From Croceivirga lutea (GTDB taxonomy: Bacteria; Bacteroidota; Bacteroidia; Flavobacteriales; Flavobacteriaceae), in the NCBI RefSeq assembly GCF_014235875.1, contig NZ_JACJUK010000003.1:186001-250000 (forward strand): DNA of 64,000 nucleotides, given 5' to 3'. The notes below the pieces were generated by a model. The model was not told the DNA's origin. It made no database searches and worked only from the letters and a program-made list of their open reading frames with translations. The first letter of the stretch is position 1, and the number at the start of each line of letters is the position of its first letter. The position numbers were made by a program, and so were the translations under genes. Positions 15,451 through 25,567 of this stretch are shown here, one piece after another.

Positions 15451-18400
15451 ATGAAAAAAATTACACTACTACTTTTCTTGAGTTGCAGCCTTCTACTTAC
15501 TGCTCAAGAAAACGAAGGCGTTCTGTCTTCCAAAAATTTAAAAGGACTAAAATTCAGGAATATTGGTCCAGCATTTACTTCTGGTCGCTTGGCAGACATA
15601 GCCATAGACCCAACTAATGAAAGTATTATTTATGCTGCCGTTGGTTCCGGCGGGGTTTGGAAAACAACCAATGCAGGTACTACTTGGGAGCCTATTTTTG
15701 ACAATGAAAAAAGCTATTCTATTGGCTGTATTACCATTGACCCTAACAACCCACATACCATTTGGGTAGGTACGGGTGAAAATGTTGGTGGTCGCCATGT
15801 TGGTTTTGGCGATGGTATTTACCGCAGTACAGATGCGGGCAAAACATGGAAAAACATGGGGCTTTCTGGAACAGAACATTTATCAAAAATCATTGTGCAT
15901 CCAGAAGATTCTAACACAATTTGGGTCGCCGCTCAAGGTCCCCTATGGAACAAAGGTGGCGAACGAGGTCTATACAAATCTACAGACGGTGGCACTACTT
16001 GGAAAAAAACGTTAGGAAATGAAGAATGGACAGGCGTTACCGATATGTTAATAGACCCTAGAAATCCAGATGTTTTATATGCTGCCACTTGGGACAGACA
16101 CCGAACCGTTGCCGCCTATATGGGTGGCGGGCCTGGTTCTGGCTTGCACAAAAGTTCAGACGGCGGTGAAACTTGGACAGTATTAACCAACGGTATACCC
16201 AAATCAAACTTAGGTAAAATTGGATTGGCCATTTCCCCTTTTAACCCAGACATTATTTACGCAGCAATTGAATTGGACCGTACCAAAGGTGGTTTATTTA
16301 TTTCTAGAGATAGAGGTAGCTCATGGAGTAAGCAGTCTGACATGGTTTCAGGAGGAACTGGGCCTCATTACTATCAGGAACTGTACGCACACCCACACCA
16401 TGAAGGTAGAATTTACTTAATGAATAATTATGTATTAGTATCGGACGATCACGGTAAAACCTACCGTAGAATGAATAGAGATAAAACGCATAGCGATGTT
16501 CATGCTATGGCCTTTAAAAAGAACGACGCCAATTATATTTTAATGGGTTCTGATGGTGGGCTTTACGAAACGTATGATGACACTAAAACGTGGCGTTATT
16601 TTGATAATTTACCTATTACCCAATACTATAAGTTGGCAGTAGATGATTCTGAGCCCTTTTACAATATTTATGCAGGCACCCAGGATAATGGTTCTCACAA
16701 AGGACCTTCTAGAACCATGAGAGAAGATGGTATTCTAAATCGTGATTGGAAAAAGGTTTTAGGAGCAGACGGGCATCAATCTGCCATTGAACCGGGTAAC
16801 CCAGACATCACCTACGGTGAATTTCAACAAGGAACATTGTTTAGAATTGACCATAAAACTGGTGAAAGCGTCTACATTCAACCACAAGCAGGAGAAGGCG
16901 AACCTTATGAACGATTCAATTGGGATGCGCCTATTTTAATTAGTCCGCACGACCCTAAACGCATATATGTAGCCTCTTACCGTGTGTGGCGCTCAGATAA
17001 TAGAGGAGATGATTGGACAGCCGTATCTGGCGACCTTACCAAAGGTTTAGAGCGTATTAAGCAATCTATTATGGGTGGTTTGCAAAGTTGGGACAATCCT
17101 TGGGATTTAAAAGCAATGTCAACCTTTAGTACAATAACCTCTTTAGCAGAATCACCTATAAAAGAAGGGTTACTCTATGCGGGTACAGATGATGGTATTA
17201 TTCAGGTTTCTGAAGATGGTGGTGCCAACTGGCAAAAATTCAATTACCAAAACTTAAAAGGATTACCTGCCAACGCTTTTGTAAATGATATTAGAGCAGA
17301 TTTATACGATGCCAATACGGTTTATGCCGCTTTAGACAATCATAAAAATGGCGACTTTAAACCTTATTTAATTAAAAGTACCGATGCGGGCAAAACATGG
17401 AAATCTATTACTGGCAACCTACCAAGTAAATTATTGGTGTGGCGTTTGGTTCAAGACCATGTGGATAAAAATCTGCTGTTTTTAGCTACGGAATTTGGTA
17501 TTTATTTCACCAATAATGGTGGCAGCAATTGGATAAAACTAGAAGGTGGTATACCAACAATTTCATTTAGAGATATTGCCATTCAGCGAAGAGAAAATGA
17601 TTTGGTAGGTGCTTCATTTGGTCGCGGTTTTTATGTATTAGATGATTACAGTGCACTAAGAAATTTGAATACTGCAGATTTGTCTTCTAATGAAGCATTA
17701 CTGTTCAATAATAGAAAGGCGTATTGGTATAATCAAATAGACGATGTAAGTAGTCAAGGTGCAAATCAGTATGTTGCAGAAAATCCAAAATACGGTGCCA
17801 CGTTCACCTATTTTATTCGTGATGAATACAAGTCTTTACAAGACCAGCGAAAAGATAAAGAGAAGAATTTGAGCAAGAATAAGCAGAACATTCCTTTCCC
17901 AGGTTGGGAGGCCTTAGATGCAGAAACTGCAGAAGAAGGTGTTATGCTTCTATTTACCATAAAAGACCAAAAAGGTGCAGTGGTAAAAACGTTGACCACA
18001 AAACCAAAAAAAGGATTTAACCGCATTACTTGGGATCTTAGTACGAATACTAAAAACATTGTTCCGCTAGAAAAACCTAAAAGACAATTTGGTGGAACTG
18101 AGGTGTTGCCGGGCACATACACCATTACCTTATCTAAAATGGAGGAAGGTAGTATTACACCCTTAGCTGGACCAAAAAGCTTTGAAGTTGTTCCGCTGCT
18201 AGAACCTGCTCTAGAGGGTATTCCTAATAACGAAAGAATTGCCTTTAAAGAAAGTTATGACGCTTTTGTGCTCCGTTTAAGCAAAACAAATCAAAAATTA
18301 GAGAAGACTAATGAAAGGTTAGAAGCTATGAAACGTGCTTTTCTATTAGCAGATAGTCAACCCGCAAATTTGGCAAATTCTTTATTTGAGTTAAAATCAG

Positions 18401-18669
18401 AGCTTACTGATTTAGAAACTCAGCTCTTTGGAAACAAAAGTAAAAACGAGGTAGGCGCTAATCAGAATCCGACACCAAATGATGTTCGGTATTTAGGTAG
18501 AAGAGCACTAAGCACAACCTACGGCCCAACAGGCACTCATAAAAAGGCTATAAATAGAGCGGCAAGTCAATTAAAATCGATAGAGGCTAAGGTTAATACC
18601 GCTGCAGGCAAACTGCCAGCTTTAGAACAACAGTTAACTGCTATTGGCGCACCTATGATTGAAGAATAA
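15451..18669 (+). CDS. Exported VPS10/sortilin-like Asp-box propeller protein
   Basis: 1072 aa. The signal peptide ends near LLTAQ. The first about 720 residues are beta-propeller with repeated BNR/Asp-box motifs (STDAGKTW, STDGGTTW, SSDGGETW, SRDRGSSW, SEDGGANW), as in VPS10/sortilin-type and xyloglucanase-like propellers. A beta-sandwich of the T9SS/FN3 kind follows, then a long helical C-terminus. No catalytic residues can be assigned, and no sorting domain ends it. Such proteins are abundant in marine Flavobacteria, and the ligand is unknown. It is followed by a strong terminator. Confidence 0.88.
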   Translation: MKKITLLLFLSCSLLLTAQENEGVLSSKNLKGLKFRNIGPAFTSGRLADIAIDPTNESIIYAAVGSGGVWKTTNAGTTWEPIFDNEKSYSIGCITIDPNNPHTIWVGTGENVGGRHVGFGDGIYRSTDAGKTWKNMGLSGTEHLSKIIVHPEDSNTIWVAAQGPLWNKGGERGLYKSTDGGTTWKKTLGNEEWTGVTDMLIDPRNPDVLYAATWDRHRTVAAYMGGGPGSGLHKSSDGGETWTVLTNGIPKSNLGKIGLAISPFNPDIIYAAIELDRTKGGLFISRDRGSSWSKQSDMVSGGTGPHYYQELYAHPHHEGRIYLMNNYVLVSDDHGKTYRRMNRDKTHSDVHAMAFKKNDANYILMGSDGGLYETYDDTKTWRYFDNLPITQYYKLAVDDSEPFYNIYAGTQDNGSHKGPSRTMREDGILNRDWKKVLGADGHQSAIEPGNPDITYGEFQQGTLFRIDHKTGESVYIQPQAGEGEPYERFNWDAPILISPHDPKRIYVASYRVWRSDNRGDDWTAVSGDLTKGLERIKQSIMGGLQSWDNPWDLKAMSTFSTITSLAESPIKEGLLYAGTDDGIIQVSEDGGANWQKFNYQNLKGLPANAFVNDIRADLYDANTVYAALDNHKNGDFKPYLIKSTDAGKTWKSITGNLPSKLLVWRLVQDHVDKNLLFLATEFGIYFTNNGGSNWIKLEGGIPTISFRDIAIQRRENDLVGASFGRGFYVLDDYSALRNLNTADLSSNEALLFNNRKAYWYNQIDDVSSQGANQYVAENPKYGATFTYFIRDEYKSLQDQRKDKEKNLSKNKQNIPFPGWEALDAETAEEGVMLLFTIKDQKGAVVKTLTTKPKKGFNRITWDLSTNTKNIVPLEKPKRQFGGTEVLPGTYTITLSKMEEGSITPLAGPKSFEVVPLLEPALEGIPNNERIAFKESYDAFVLRLSKTNQKLEKTNERLEAMKRAFLLADSQPANLANSLFELKSELTDLETQLFGNKSKNEVGANQNPTPNDVRYLGRRALSTTYGPTGTHKKAINRAASQLKSIEAKVNTAAGKLPALEQQLTAIGAPMIEE

Positions 18670-18692
18670 AAACTAGTAAACCTAAAATTAAA

Positions 18693-18726
18693 AAATCCTC
18701 TTCCTTAAAAAGAAGGGGATTTCTTT
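18693..18726 (+). terminator. Rho-independent terminator
   Basis: Stem AAATCCTCTTC / GAAGGGGATTT (one G-T pair) with an 8-base A/T loop and a short T-rich tail, 24 bases after the propeller-protein stop. Confidence 0.75.
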
Positions 18727-18742
18727 TACCTATTTTTAGCAC

Positions 18743-19216
18743 ATGAAAGCCGCCACCGTAGCCCAATTAAAAAAAGAACTCCAGTATAAAGATTCAGAAG
18801 AACTAATGTTGCTATGCCTTAGGTTAGCCAAATTTAAATTAGAGAATAAAGAGCTATTAACATATTTACTTTTTGAGGCCGAGGATGAAGAAGGTTTTAT
18901 TACTGGGGTTAAAGAGACCGTAGACGTTCAATTTTCTGAGATTAACACTAAAACCTATTATTACATAAAAAAAAGTGTTCGTAAAATTCTACGAGGACTT
19001 AAAAAATATATTCGTTATTCTGGCAAAAAAGAAACCGAAGTAGAACTCCTACTCTATTTCTGTAAAAAACTTGGTGAACTTCGACCATCTATTAAAAGAA
19101 ACAAAACTTTGTCTAATTTGTATGAAAGACAACTCGTATTGCTTCATAAAAAGATTGGTGGTTTACATGAAGATTTACAATACGATTACACCAAACTTTT
19201 AGATAACTTAAAATAA
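18743..19216 (+). CDS. Conserved helical hypothetical protein
   Basis: 157 aa, soluble, nearly all alpha-helical by composition, with basic patches (KKSVRKILRGLKKYIRYSGKKE). It has no signal peptide and no named domain that I recognise. It starts 17 bases after the preceding terminator hairpin. A TATTTTTAG motif just before the ATG is one base off the promoter consensus. A hairpin terminator follows directly. Confidence 0.65.
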   Translation: MKAATVAQLKKELQYKDSEELMLLCLRLAKFKLENKELLTYLLFEAEDEEGFITGVKETVDVQFSEINTKTYYYIKKSVRKILRGLKKYIRYSGKKETEVELLLYFCKKLGELRPSIKRNKTLSNLYERQLVLLHKKIGGLHEDLQYDYTKLLDNLK

Positions 19217-19217
19217 A

Positions 19218-19244
19218 AAAAGAGGTGCAAAACACCTCTTAATT
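19218..19244. terminator. Bidirectional terminator between convergent genes
   Basis: Perfect stem AAGAGGTG / CACCTCTT with loop CAAAA, an A-run on the left and T-rich sequence on the right. It separates the helical hypothetical gene from the lysine-rich gene and can serve both. Confidence 0.75.
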
Positions 19245-19264
19245 TTGAGTTAGTATAGTTATGT

Positions 19265-19498
19265 TTAGGCAACCTTTTTAAACGCTTTTTTTGCACTAGT
19301 TGCTTTTTTTGCGGCGGCCTTGGCCATTATGCGTCTTACTTTTACAACTTTAGCAACTTTCTTTAACGCTTTCTTTTTTCCCTTTTTCTTTTTTAGCTTA
19401 TTAAATTTTTTCAAAGCCTTCTTAGCAGCTTTATCTTTTGTTTTTAGGTCCTTTTTTGCCACTTTTAGAGCCTTTTTAAGTTTACTTTTTTTAGACAT
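19265..19498 (-). CDS. Lysine/alanine-rich histone H1-like protein
   Basis: 77 aa, about 34 of them lysine and most of the rest alanine, valine and leucine. The protein is built of short KKALKK / AKKA repeats and contains only two acidic residues, both Asp. The composition matches the bacterial H1-like (AlgP/Hc1-type) nucleoid proteins. DNA or RNA binding is inferred from charge alone. It has a defined start, its own terminator and no signal peptide. Frame integrity through a repetitive A-rich stretch argues that it is translated. Confidence 0.6.
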   Translation of the reverse strand: MSKKSKLKKALKVAKKDLKTKDKAAKKALKKFNKLKKKKGKKKALKKVAKVVKVRRIMAKAAAKKATSAKKAFKKVA

Positions 19499-19650
19499 CA
19501 GTATTTTTAAATGTTATTACAAAGTTAATTAATCTTAAACTAAATGTAATTAACAAGGTTAAAGATTCTAGTTAATCAAATCCTAGATTGATTCTAAATA
19601 AACTGAAAACGTGACAATTAGCACCAAATATTGTACTTTAGAAGTGTTAT

Positions 19651-20049
19651 ATGCAAAGATTAATAACCATATTACTTACCACGGTAATTTTACTACAAAG
19701 CATCAACATTCAAATTAATGATTTGATTGAAATTGATGAGTTGATAGAACATTATACGTTTCATAACAAAGCCTATGGTGATTCTTTTGTTGAATTTGTT
19801 TCTAAACATTATGGCGAATTAAAAACAGAACACAGCCAAAAGCATAAAGAAGAACAATCTGACCATGAAAAACTTCCTTTTCAACATACAGGCTATGCCT
19901 TTTCTACCCTAGATTTTGTTGTTTCCTCTGGATTTCCATTCCATTCGTTAATGGAAGCTTCAATCACAAAAGAGGCTTATTTTCATTATCAAATATCTTA
20001 TTCTTTTGATTTAACCTACGGTTTATTGCAGCCTCCCAAGAATTCATAG
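19651..20049 (+). CDS. Small exported His-rich protein of the metal efflux operon
   Basis: 132 aa. The N-terminal hydrophobic segment (LITILLTTVILLQSINI) is a probable signal or anchor. The middle is rich in His, Glu and Lys (HYGELKTEHSQKHKEEQSDHEK). It lies 74 bp upstream of the CusA/CzcA pump in the same direction, where small His-rich periplasmic proteins are common. A metal-buffering role is inferred from composition and context only. Confidence 0.65.
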   Translation: MQRLITILLTTVILLQSINIQINDLIEIDELIEHYTFHNKAYGDSFVEFVSKHYGELKTEHSQKHKEEQSDHEKLPFQHTGYAFSTLDFVVSSGFPFHSLMEASITKEAYFHYQISYSFDLTYGLLQPPKNS

Positions 20050-20122
20050 AATCTCCTTTCTTATATTTTTTTTGACTATGAACCTAGTTCGTAGTCCTCA
20101 CTATTTTCTATTTCTATGAATT

Positions 20123-23100
20123 ATGCTTTCGTATATCATTAACTTCAGTTTAAAGAATAAGGTTATTGTCATCTTATTCACCCTATTTATTGTAGGATTT
20201 GGGTTGTATTCCTTATCCAAAATTCCTATTGGAGCCGTGCCAGATGTTACCAACAACCAGGTACAGGTAATAACTACGTCTAGAAACCTATCAACCCAAG
20301 ACATTGAACAGTTTATAACGTATCCCGTAGAGTTGGAAATGGCCAATCTACCGGGCGTTAAGGAAATTCGCTCCATATCTAAGTTTGGTTTATCTGTGGT
20401 TACCATTGTTTTTGATGATGAGATGGGCACTTATTTGCCCAGACAACTCATAGCTGAGAAAATACAATCGGCCAAAGAACGTATTTCTTCCGAATTTGGC
20501 AGTCCTCAAATGGGTCCTATTAGCACTGGTCTTGGAGAAATTTACCAGTACATTTTAGATGTGGAGCCCGAATTTAAAAATCGATATTCACCAACCGAAT
20601 TACGTACCATTCAAGATTGGATTGTTAAACGACAATTATCCGGAATACCCGGAGTAGTAGAGGTAAATACATGGGGAGGTTATTTAAAACAATACGAGGT
20701 AGCCATTTCTACTCAAAAACTAAATGCCTTAAATATTAGCGCCAGCAAAATATTCTCTGCATTAGAAAATAACAACAGTGTTGCGGGTGGCGGTTATATT
20801 GAAAAGGTAAATCAGGCTTACTTTATTCGCGGAGAAGGCTTGGTTACCAATCTAAACGATATAAAAAATATTGTAGTTGAAAATAGAAATGGCAAGCCCA
20901 TTTTAATTAAAGATGTGGCCCAAGTTGGTTTTGGTAAAGCACCACGTTTTGGAGCTATTACAGGTAATGGAGAAGGCGAAAAAGTACTGGGCCAAGTAAT
21001 GATGCTCAAAGATGCTAACTCCAAAAAGGTAATTGAAGCTGTTAAAGAACGTGTAGCATCAATCTCAAAATCGTTACCAGAAGGAGTTTATATCAATGCA
21101 TTTTTAGACCGAAGTGATTTAATTGGTAGAACTACTCTCACAATAACTGAAAACCTAATTTTAGGTTGTTTAATTGTCATTTTTGTAGTGGTGTTATTAC
21201 TTGGCAATTGGCGGTCTGGTTTGGTAGTAGCATCGGTAATTCCGTTGTGTTTGTTAGTTGCACTTTCTTTAATGTACCTTTTTGGTGTAGATGCTAATTT
21301 AATGAGTTTGGGCGCAATTGATTTTGGCATTATCATAGATGGGGCTGTTATCATTGTAGAATTTATAGCCTTTCAGTTCACTAAAAATCAAAACCAGCTA
21401 AACACGGGTAATAAAGCCGAAATTCAGGCTAAAAAAGATGAAATCACCTTTACTGGAGCTTCAAAAATGATGAATTCTGCTGTTTTTGGCCAATTGATTA
21501 TTCTATTGGTTTTCATCCCCATTTTATCCTTAAGCGGTGTTGAAGGCAAAATGTTCAAGCCTATGGCACTGACCTTTAGCTTTGCTCTAATTGGTGCAAT
21601 GGTATTGTGTTTTACCTACGTACCAGTAATAGCTTCTTTAGTTATTAAACCATCAACAAAACAAAATGGACTTTCTCAAAAATTAATGCATTGGCTTAAC
21701 CAAAGATTTGAACCTATATTGGAGTGGGGCTTGCAAAAGAAAAGGATGGTTTTGGTTGTGGCTGTTGGCCTACTTGTGGGCACTAGCCTATTGTTCAGCA
21801 CCATGGGTTCAGAATTTGTGCCCACTTTAGATGAGGGTGATTTTGTAATACAACCCGTATTAAAAACCGGTACTTCTTTAGAAAAAACAGTAGCCACTAC
21901 AACTAAAATCGAACAAATTTTACTGGATTCCTTTCCTGAGGTAAAACAGGTGGTTAGTAGAATTGGTGCGGCCGAAGTGCCTACAGACCCCATGTCTATG
22001 GAAGAAAGCGATGTCATAATTGTACTAAAGCCAAAATCAGAATGGACATCCGCAAAAACCAAAGACGAACTTGCTGATAAGTTTAAAGAAACCCTGAGTA
22101 TGCTACCGGGAATGGAAGTAGAGTTTACCCAACCTATAGAAATGCGATTTAACGAATTAATTACTGGGGTAAGAGCAGATATTGCCATTAAAATCTTTGG
22201 AGAAGACTTAACTGTACTAAATTCCAAAGCCAACGAAATAAAAACACTTATTGAAAATGTAGCGGGTGCTGCAGATATTACCGTTGAGAAAGTAGAAGGC
22301 TTACCACAGATGAATGTTACCTATAACCGAGCAAAAATTGCCCAGCATGGGCTAGATATTGCTTCCTTAAACGAAATGGTTTCCATGGGTTTTGCTGGTA
22401 AAACAGTAGGCAATGTTTTTGAAGGAGAGAAACAATTTGATTTGGTGGTACGCTTAGATGATAAGAACAGAAAAGATATTACCAACCTACAAAACTTGTA
22501 TGTAGACACCCCTAATGACAATAAAATTCCGCTAAGTGAATTAGCTGTAATTACCTATCAAAAAGGAGCCGCAAAAATTTCTAGAGACGATACCCGTAGA
22601 CGTATTGTTGTGGGTATTAATGTTCGTAATAGCGACTTACAATCGGTTGTTGATGATGTGCAGCAATTAATAAACGCTAAGATAAAATTACCCGTAGGTT
22701 ATTCAATTTCATATGGTGGTCAATTTGAGAACTTACAAAGTGCCAGAGAACGTTTATTTGTAGCTGTTCCTATAGCATTAGCACTCATTTTTATCATGCT
22801 ATACTTTGCGTTTAAAACCGTTAAAGAAGCTTTACTCATTTTTGCAACAATTCCATTATCAGCTATTGGTGGTGTACTATTGTTGTGGTTGCGTGGTATG
22901 CCTTTTAGCATTTCTGCAGGAGTTGGATTTATAGCACTTTTTGGGATTGCCGTTTTAAATGGCATCGTACTTATTGAACATTTTAAAGATTTAAAAAAAC
23001 AAAATTTCGATACCATGGAAGCCTTAATACAACAAGGAACAAAAGACCGTTTGCGCGCCGTTTTACTCACAGCCTCTGCTGCGGCCTTAGGATTTTTACC

Positions 23101-24448
23101 CATGGCAATTTCCACAGGAGCAGGAGCAGAAGTACAACGCCCTTTAGCAACCGTGGTCATTGGAGGGTTAGTTTCAGCCACCTTTTTAACCCTTGTAGTG
23201 TTACCAGTACTGTATGCCTATTTCAATTCCCTTAAAAGAAAAGGGAGCCCTCAAGCATCAAAAAGGCTATTATTAGGCGTATGCTTGGCGTTACCATTAT
23301 CGGGTTTTGCACAACAACCTTTAAGTTTAGATGATTTAAAGGCTATTACAATTGAAAACAATCTTTCTATAAAAGCTTCAGCCTTACAAATAGAACAAAC
23401 CAAAGCAAATAGAGGGTTGGCATTTGATTTTGAAAAAACTGAGGTGTATTATCAATACGATGAGAATAATATTGCTAGAAACGATTTACCTATAAATGTT
23501 TTTGGGGCACAGCAAACCTTTAGTTTTCCTACCGTTTATGTTGCTAAAAACAAGGTGCAAAAATTAAACGAACGACTTCAAGAATCGGTTTATCAAATTA
23601 CTCAAAAGCAAGTATTTAAACAGTTAGAACAGGCCTACTACGATTACCAAACCCAGCAGCAAAAACTAGCGTTATACCAAAAGTTAGATAGTATTTATGC
23701 CCAATTTGCCTATTCTGCCAGAAGACGTTTTGAACTTGGAGAAACCAATTACTTGGAGAACGTAACGGCAAAAGCCAAACAGAAAGAAATCACCCTTCAA
23801 AAGAATAAAGCCACACAAGAAGTCAAAAACCGGTTGCTCCAGTTACAACTTTTAGTTCAGAGTAAAGACTCCTTAGCTATTAAAAAAGAAACTCCTAGTC
23901 GATTAGATTATAATAGCAATGACTTAAACATTGGTTTAGAAAAGCAGTATTTAGAAAATAGGCATCAACTTAGTTTAGCACAAAAACGGCTCCAAAATCA
24001 AGGTTTTTTACCCGATTTAAGCTTGGAATATTTTCAAGGCTCCAATGACGGTTTAGACAATACCCTTTACGGTGTACAATTTGGTATAAAGCTACCCTTA
24101 CTATTCTTTGGTCAAAAAAGCAAAGCCAAATCAGCAAAATTACAAGCTGAAATTGTAGCTATAGAAAATAACCAGTTGAACAAAAATTTAGCTAAAGAAA
24201 GGCAAGAAATGCAAAACCTTTTAACGCAATACGAATCAGAGCTCAGTTATTATGAAAATGAAGGCAAAGCGCTAGCATCGCAACTTTTAAAGGTGGCACA
24301 GGCTAGTTTTAAAAATGGAGAAATTGATTTTTTCCAGTACATCCAAACTTTGGAAAATGCGTATACCATAGAACTCAACTATCTAGAAGCCTTAAACCAG
24401 TATAACCAAACCCTTATATCCATCAACTATTTATCCTTTAGTAATTAA
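20123..24448 (+). CDS. CusA/CzcA heavy-metal efflux RND pump fused to a TolC outer membrane factor
   Basis: 1441 aa. Residues about 1-1035 are a complete heavy-metal RND permease: N-terminal helix, PGV(K/V)E porter motifs, the helix-4 charged segment DFGIIIDGAVIIVE, and GAEVQRPLATVVIGGL near its end. Residues about 1045-1065 look like a second signal peptide (KRLLLGVCLALPLSGFAQQP). They are followed by an about 380-residue coiled-coil TolC domain. Such fusions occur in Bacteroidota. The pump would export Cu, Zn, Co or Cd. The adaptor gene follows after 3 bp. Confidence 0.94.
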   Translation: MLSYIINFSLKNKVIVILFTLFIVGFGLYSLSKIPIGAVPDVTNNQVQVITTSRNLSTQDIEQFITYPVELEMANLPGVKEIRSISKFGLSVVTIVFDDEMGTYLPRQLIAEKIQSAKERISSEFGSPQMGPISTGLGEIYQYILDVEPEFKNRYSPTELRTIQDWIVKRQLSGIPGVVEVNTWGGYLKQYEVAISTQKLNALNISASKIFSALENNNSVAGGGYIEKVNQAYFIRGEGLVTNLNDIKNIVVENRNGKPILIKDVAQVGFGKAPRFGAITGNGEGEKVLGQVMMLKDANSKKVIEAVKERVASISKSLPEGVYINAFLDRSDLIGRTTLTITENLILGCLIVIFVVVLLLGNWRSGLVVASVIPLCLLVALSLMYLFGVDANLMSLGAIDFGIIIDGAVIIVEFIAFQFTKNQNQLNTGNKAEIQAKKDEITFTGASKMMNSAVFGQLIILLVFIPILSLSGVEGKMFKPMALTFSFALIGAMVLCFTYVPVIASLVIKPSTKQNGLSQKLMHWLNQRFEPILEWGLQKKRMVLVVAVGLLVGTSLLFSTMGSEFVPTLDEGDFVIQPVLKTGTSLEKTVATTTKIEQILLDSFPEVKQVVSRIGAAEVPTDPMSMEESDVIIVLKPKSEWTSAKTKDELADKFKETLSMLPGMEVEFTQPIEMRFNELITGVRADIAIKIFGEDLTVLNSKANEIKTLIENVAGAADITVEKVEGLPQMNVTYNRAKIAQHGLDIASLNEMVSMGFAGKTVGNVFEGEKQFDLVVRLDDKNRKDITNLQNLYVDTPNDNKIPLSELAVITYQKGAAKISRDDTRRRIVVGINVRNSDLQSVVDDVQQLINAKIKLPVGYSISYGGQFENLQSARERLFVAVPIALALIFIMLYFAFKTVKEALLIFATIPLSAIGGVLLLWLRGMPFSISAGVGFIALFGIAVLNGIVLIEHFKDLKKQNFDTMEALIQQGTKDRLRAVLLTASAAALGFLPMAISTGAGAEVQRPLATVVIGGLVSATFLTLVVLPVLYAYFNSLKRKGSPQASKRLLLGVCLALPLSGFAQQPLSLDDLKAITIENNLSIKASALQIEQTKANRGLAFDFEKTEVYYQYDENNIARNDLPINVFGAQQTFSFPTVYVAKNKVQKLNERLQESVYQITQKQVFKQLEQAYYDYQTQQQKLALYQKLDSIYAQFAYSARRRFELGETNYLENVTAKAKQKEITLQKNKATQEVKNRLLQLQLLVQSKDSLAIKKETPSRLDYNSNDLNIGLEKQYLENRHQLSLAQKRLQNQGFLPDLSLEYFQGSNDGLDNTLYGVQFGIKLPLLFFGQKSKAKSAKLQAEIVAIENNQLNKNLAKERQEMQNLLTQYESELSYYENEGKALASQLLKVAQASFKNGEIDFFQYIQTLENAYTIELNYLEALNQYNQTLISINYLSFSN

Positions 24449-24451
24449 GTC

Positions 24452-25567
24452 ATGAAAGCATTTGTAACATACATAGTACTAGCCCTATTCCTTGCGAATT
24501 GTGGCACCAAAAAAGAAAACGAGACTGAAGCAAATGAAGCTTCAGGTATTATTTTGAGTGAAGAACAATTCAGCGGTAATAATTTTTCATTAGGAACTCT
24601 AATCCAACAAGATTTTGAAATTAGTGTCCAAACTACAGGCATGATAGATGTGCCGCCACAAAATAAGGCTATTGTAACTGCACCTTTGGGCGGATTTGTA
24701 AAAAACACACATTTAATTGTAGGAGATAACGTAACCAAAGGGCAACCCATGGTTACTATTGAAAATCAAGAATTTGTACGCTTACAAAAAGAGTATCTCA
24801 CAGTTTACAATAATCTTGAATTTTTACAATCCGAATATCAACGTAATAAGACCTTATTGGAGGAAAATATAACTTCCGAAAAGAACTTTTTACAAGCCAA
24901 AAGCAATTATGAAATGGCCAAGGCCAACTATTTAACCTTACAAAAACAATTGCAAATGGTAAACATTTCGCCTAAAACCGTTGAATCTGGTACAATTAGC
25001 TCTCAAAGCACCTTATATGCTCCTATATCTGGCAGTGTAACGCAGGTTAATGTAAATAAAGGTAGTTACGTTTCGCCAAGTTCAGAAATAATTCAAATTG
25101 TAGATAATGACCATTTGCATTTAGAATTGATTGTTTTTGAAAAAGATGCGCTAAAAATTAAAAAAGGACAGCATATTAATTTTTTAATTCCAGAAACTGG
25201 TGACACCCAATACCAAGGAGAAGTCTATTTAGTGGGTACTGCGGTAGACGAAACCAATAGAACTATAAAGGTTCACGGTCATCCAAATACTGAAAATAAG
25301 TTGCTAACTGGAATGTTCGTTGAGGCTTCCATTCAAATCGATTCAAAGAAAGCATTGGCTTTACCAGAGAATGCAGTAGTTGAAAAAGATGGTGATTTTA
25401 GCGTTCTGGTACTTTCAGAGCAAGAGAACGGCAATTATAAATTTGAAGAGCGTTTGGTAACCATTGGCTCCCGACTGAATAGTTATGTTGAAATTTTGAA
25501 TACCGAAGATTTTGAAGATGGCACTCAATTTTTAATTAATGGTGCTTTTGAGCTATTAGCTAATTAA
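24452..25567 (+). CDS. RND periplasmic adaptor (CusB/CzcB type), lipoprotein
   Basis: 371 aa. Lipobox LFLANCG (Cys at about residue 17). The lipoyl half-motif GGFVKNTHLIVGDNVTKGQPMVTIENQ and its partner YAPISGSVTQVNVNKGSYVSP flank a helical hairpin (about residues 110-165). A beta-barrel and a membrane-proximal domain follow. It joins the inner-membrane pump to the outer-membrane channel, which here is encoded in the same polypeptide as the pump. Its end overlaps the convergent ZIP gene by 4 bp. Confidence 0.93.
   Translation: MKAFVTYIVLALFLANCGTKKENETEANEASGIILSEEQFSGNNFSLGTLIQQDFEISVQTTGMIDVPPQNKAIVTAPLGGFVKNTHLIVGDNVTKGQPMVTIENQEFVRLQKEYLTVYNNLEFLQSEYQRNKTLLEENITSEKNFLQAKSNYEMAKANYLTLQKQLQMVNISPKTVESGTISSQSTLYAPISGSVTQVNVNKGSYVSPSSEIIQIVDNDHLHLELIVFEKDALKIKKGQHINFLIPETGDTQYQGEVYLVGTAVDETNRTIKVHGHPNTENKLLTGMFVEASIQIDSKKALALPENAVVEKDGDFSVLVLSEQENGNYKFEERLVTIGSRLNSYVEILNTEDFEDGTQFLINGAFELLAN

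Noticed and set aside
17808-18125. 105-codon frame opposite the Asp-box protein
   Set aside because: No recognisable protein, and it lies wholly inside a confident CDS.
21676-22233. 185-codon open frame antisense to the RND-TolC fusion
   Set aside because: Shadow of a strongly supported gene. The Ser-rich translation is typical of reverse-strand reading.
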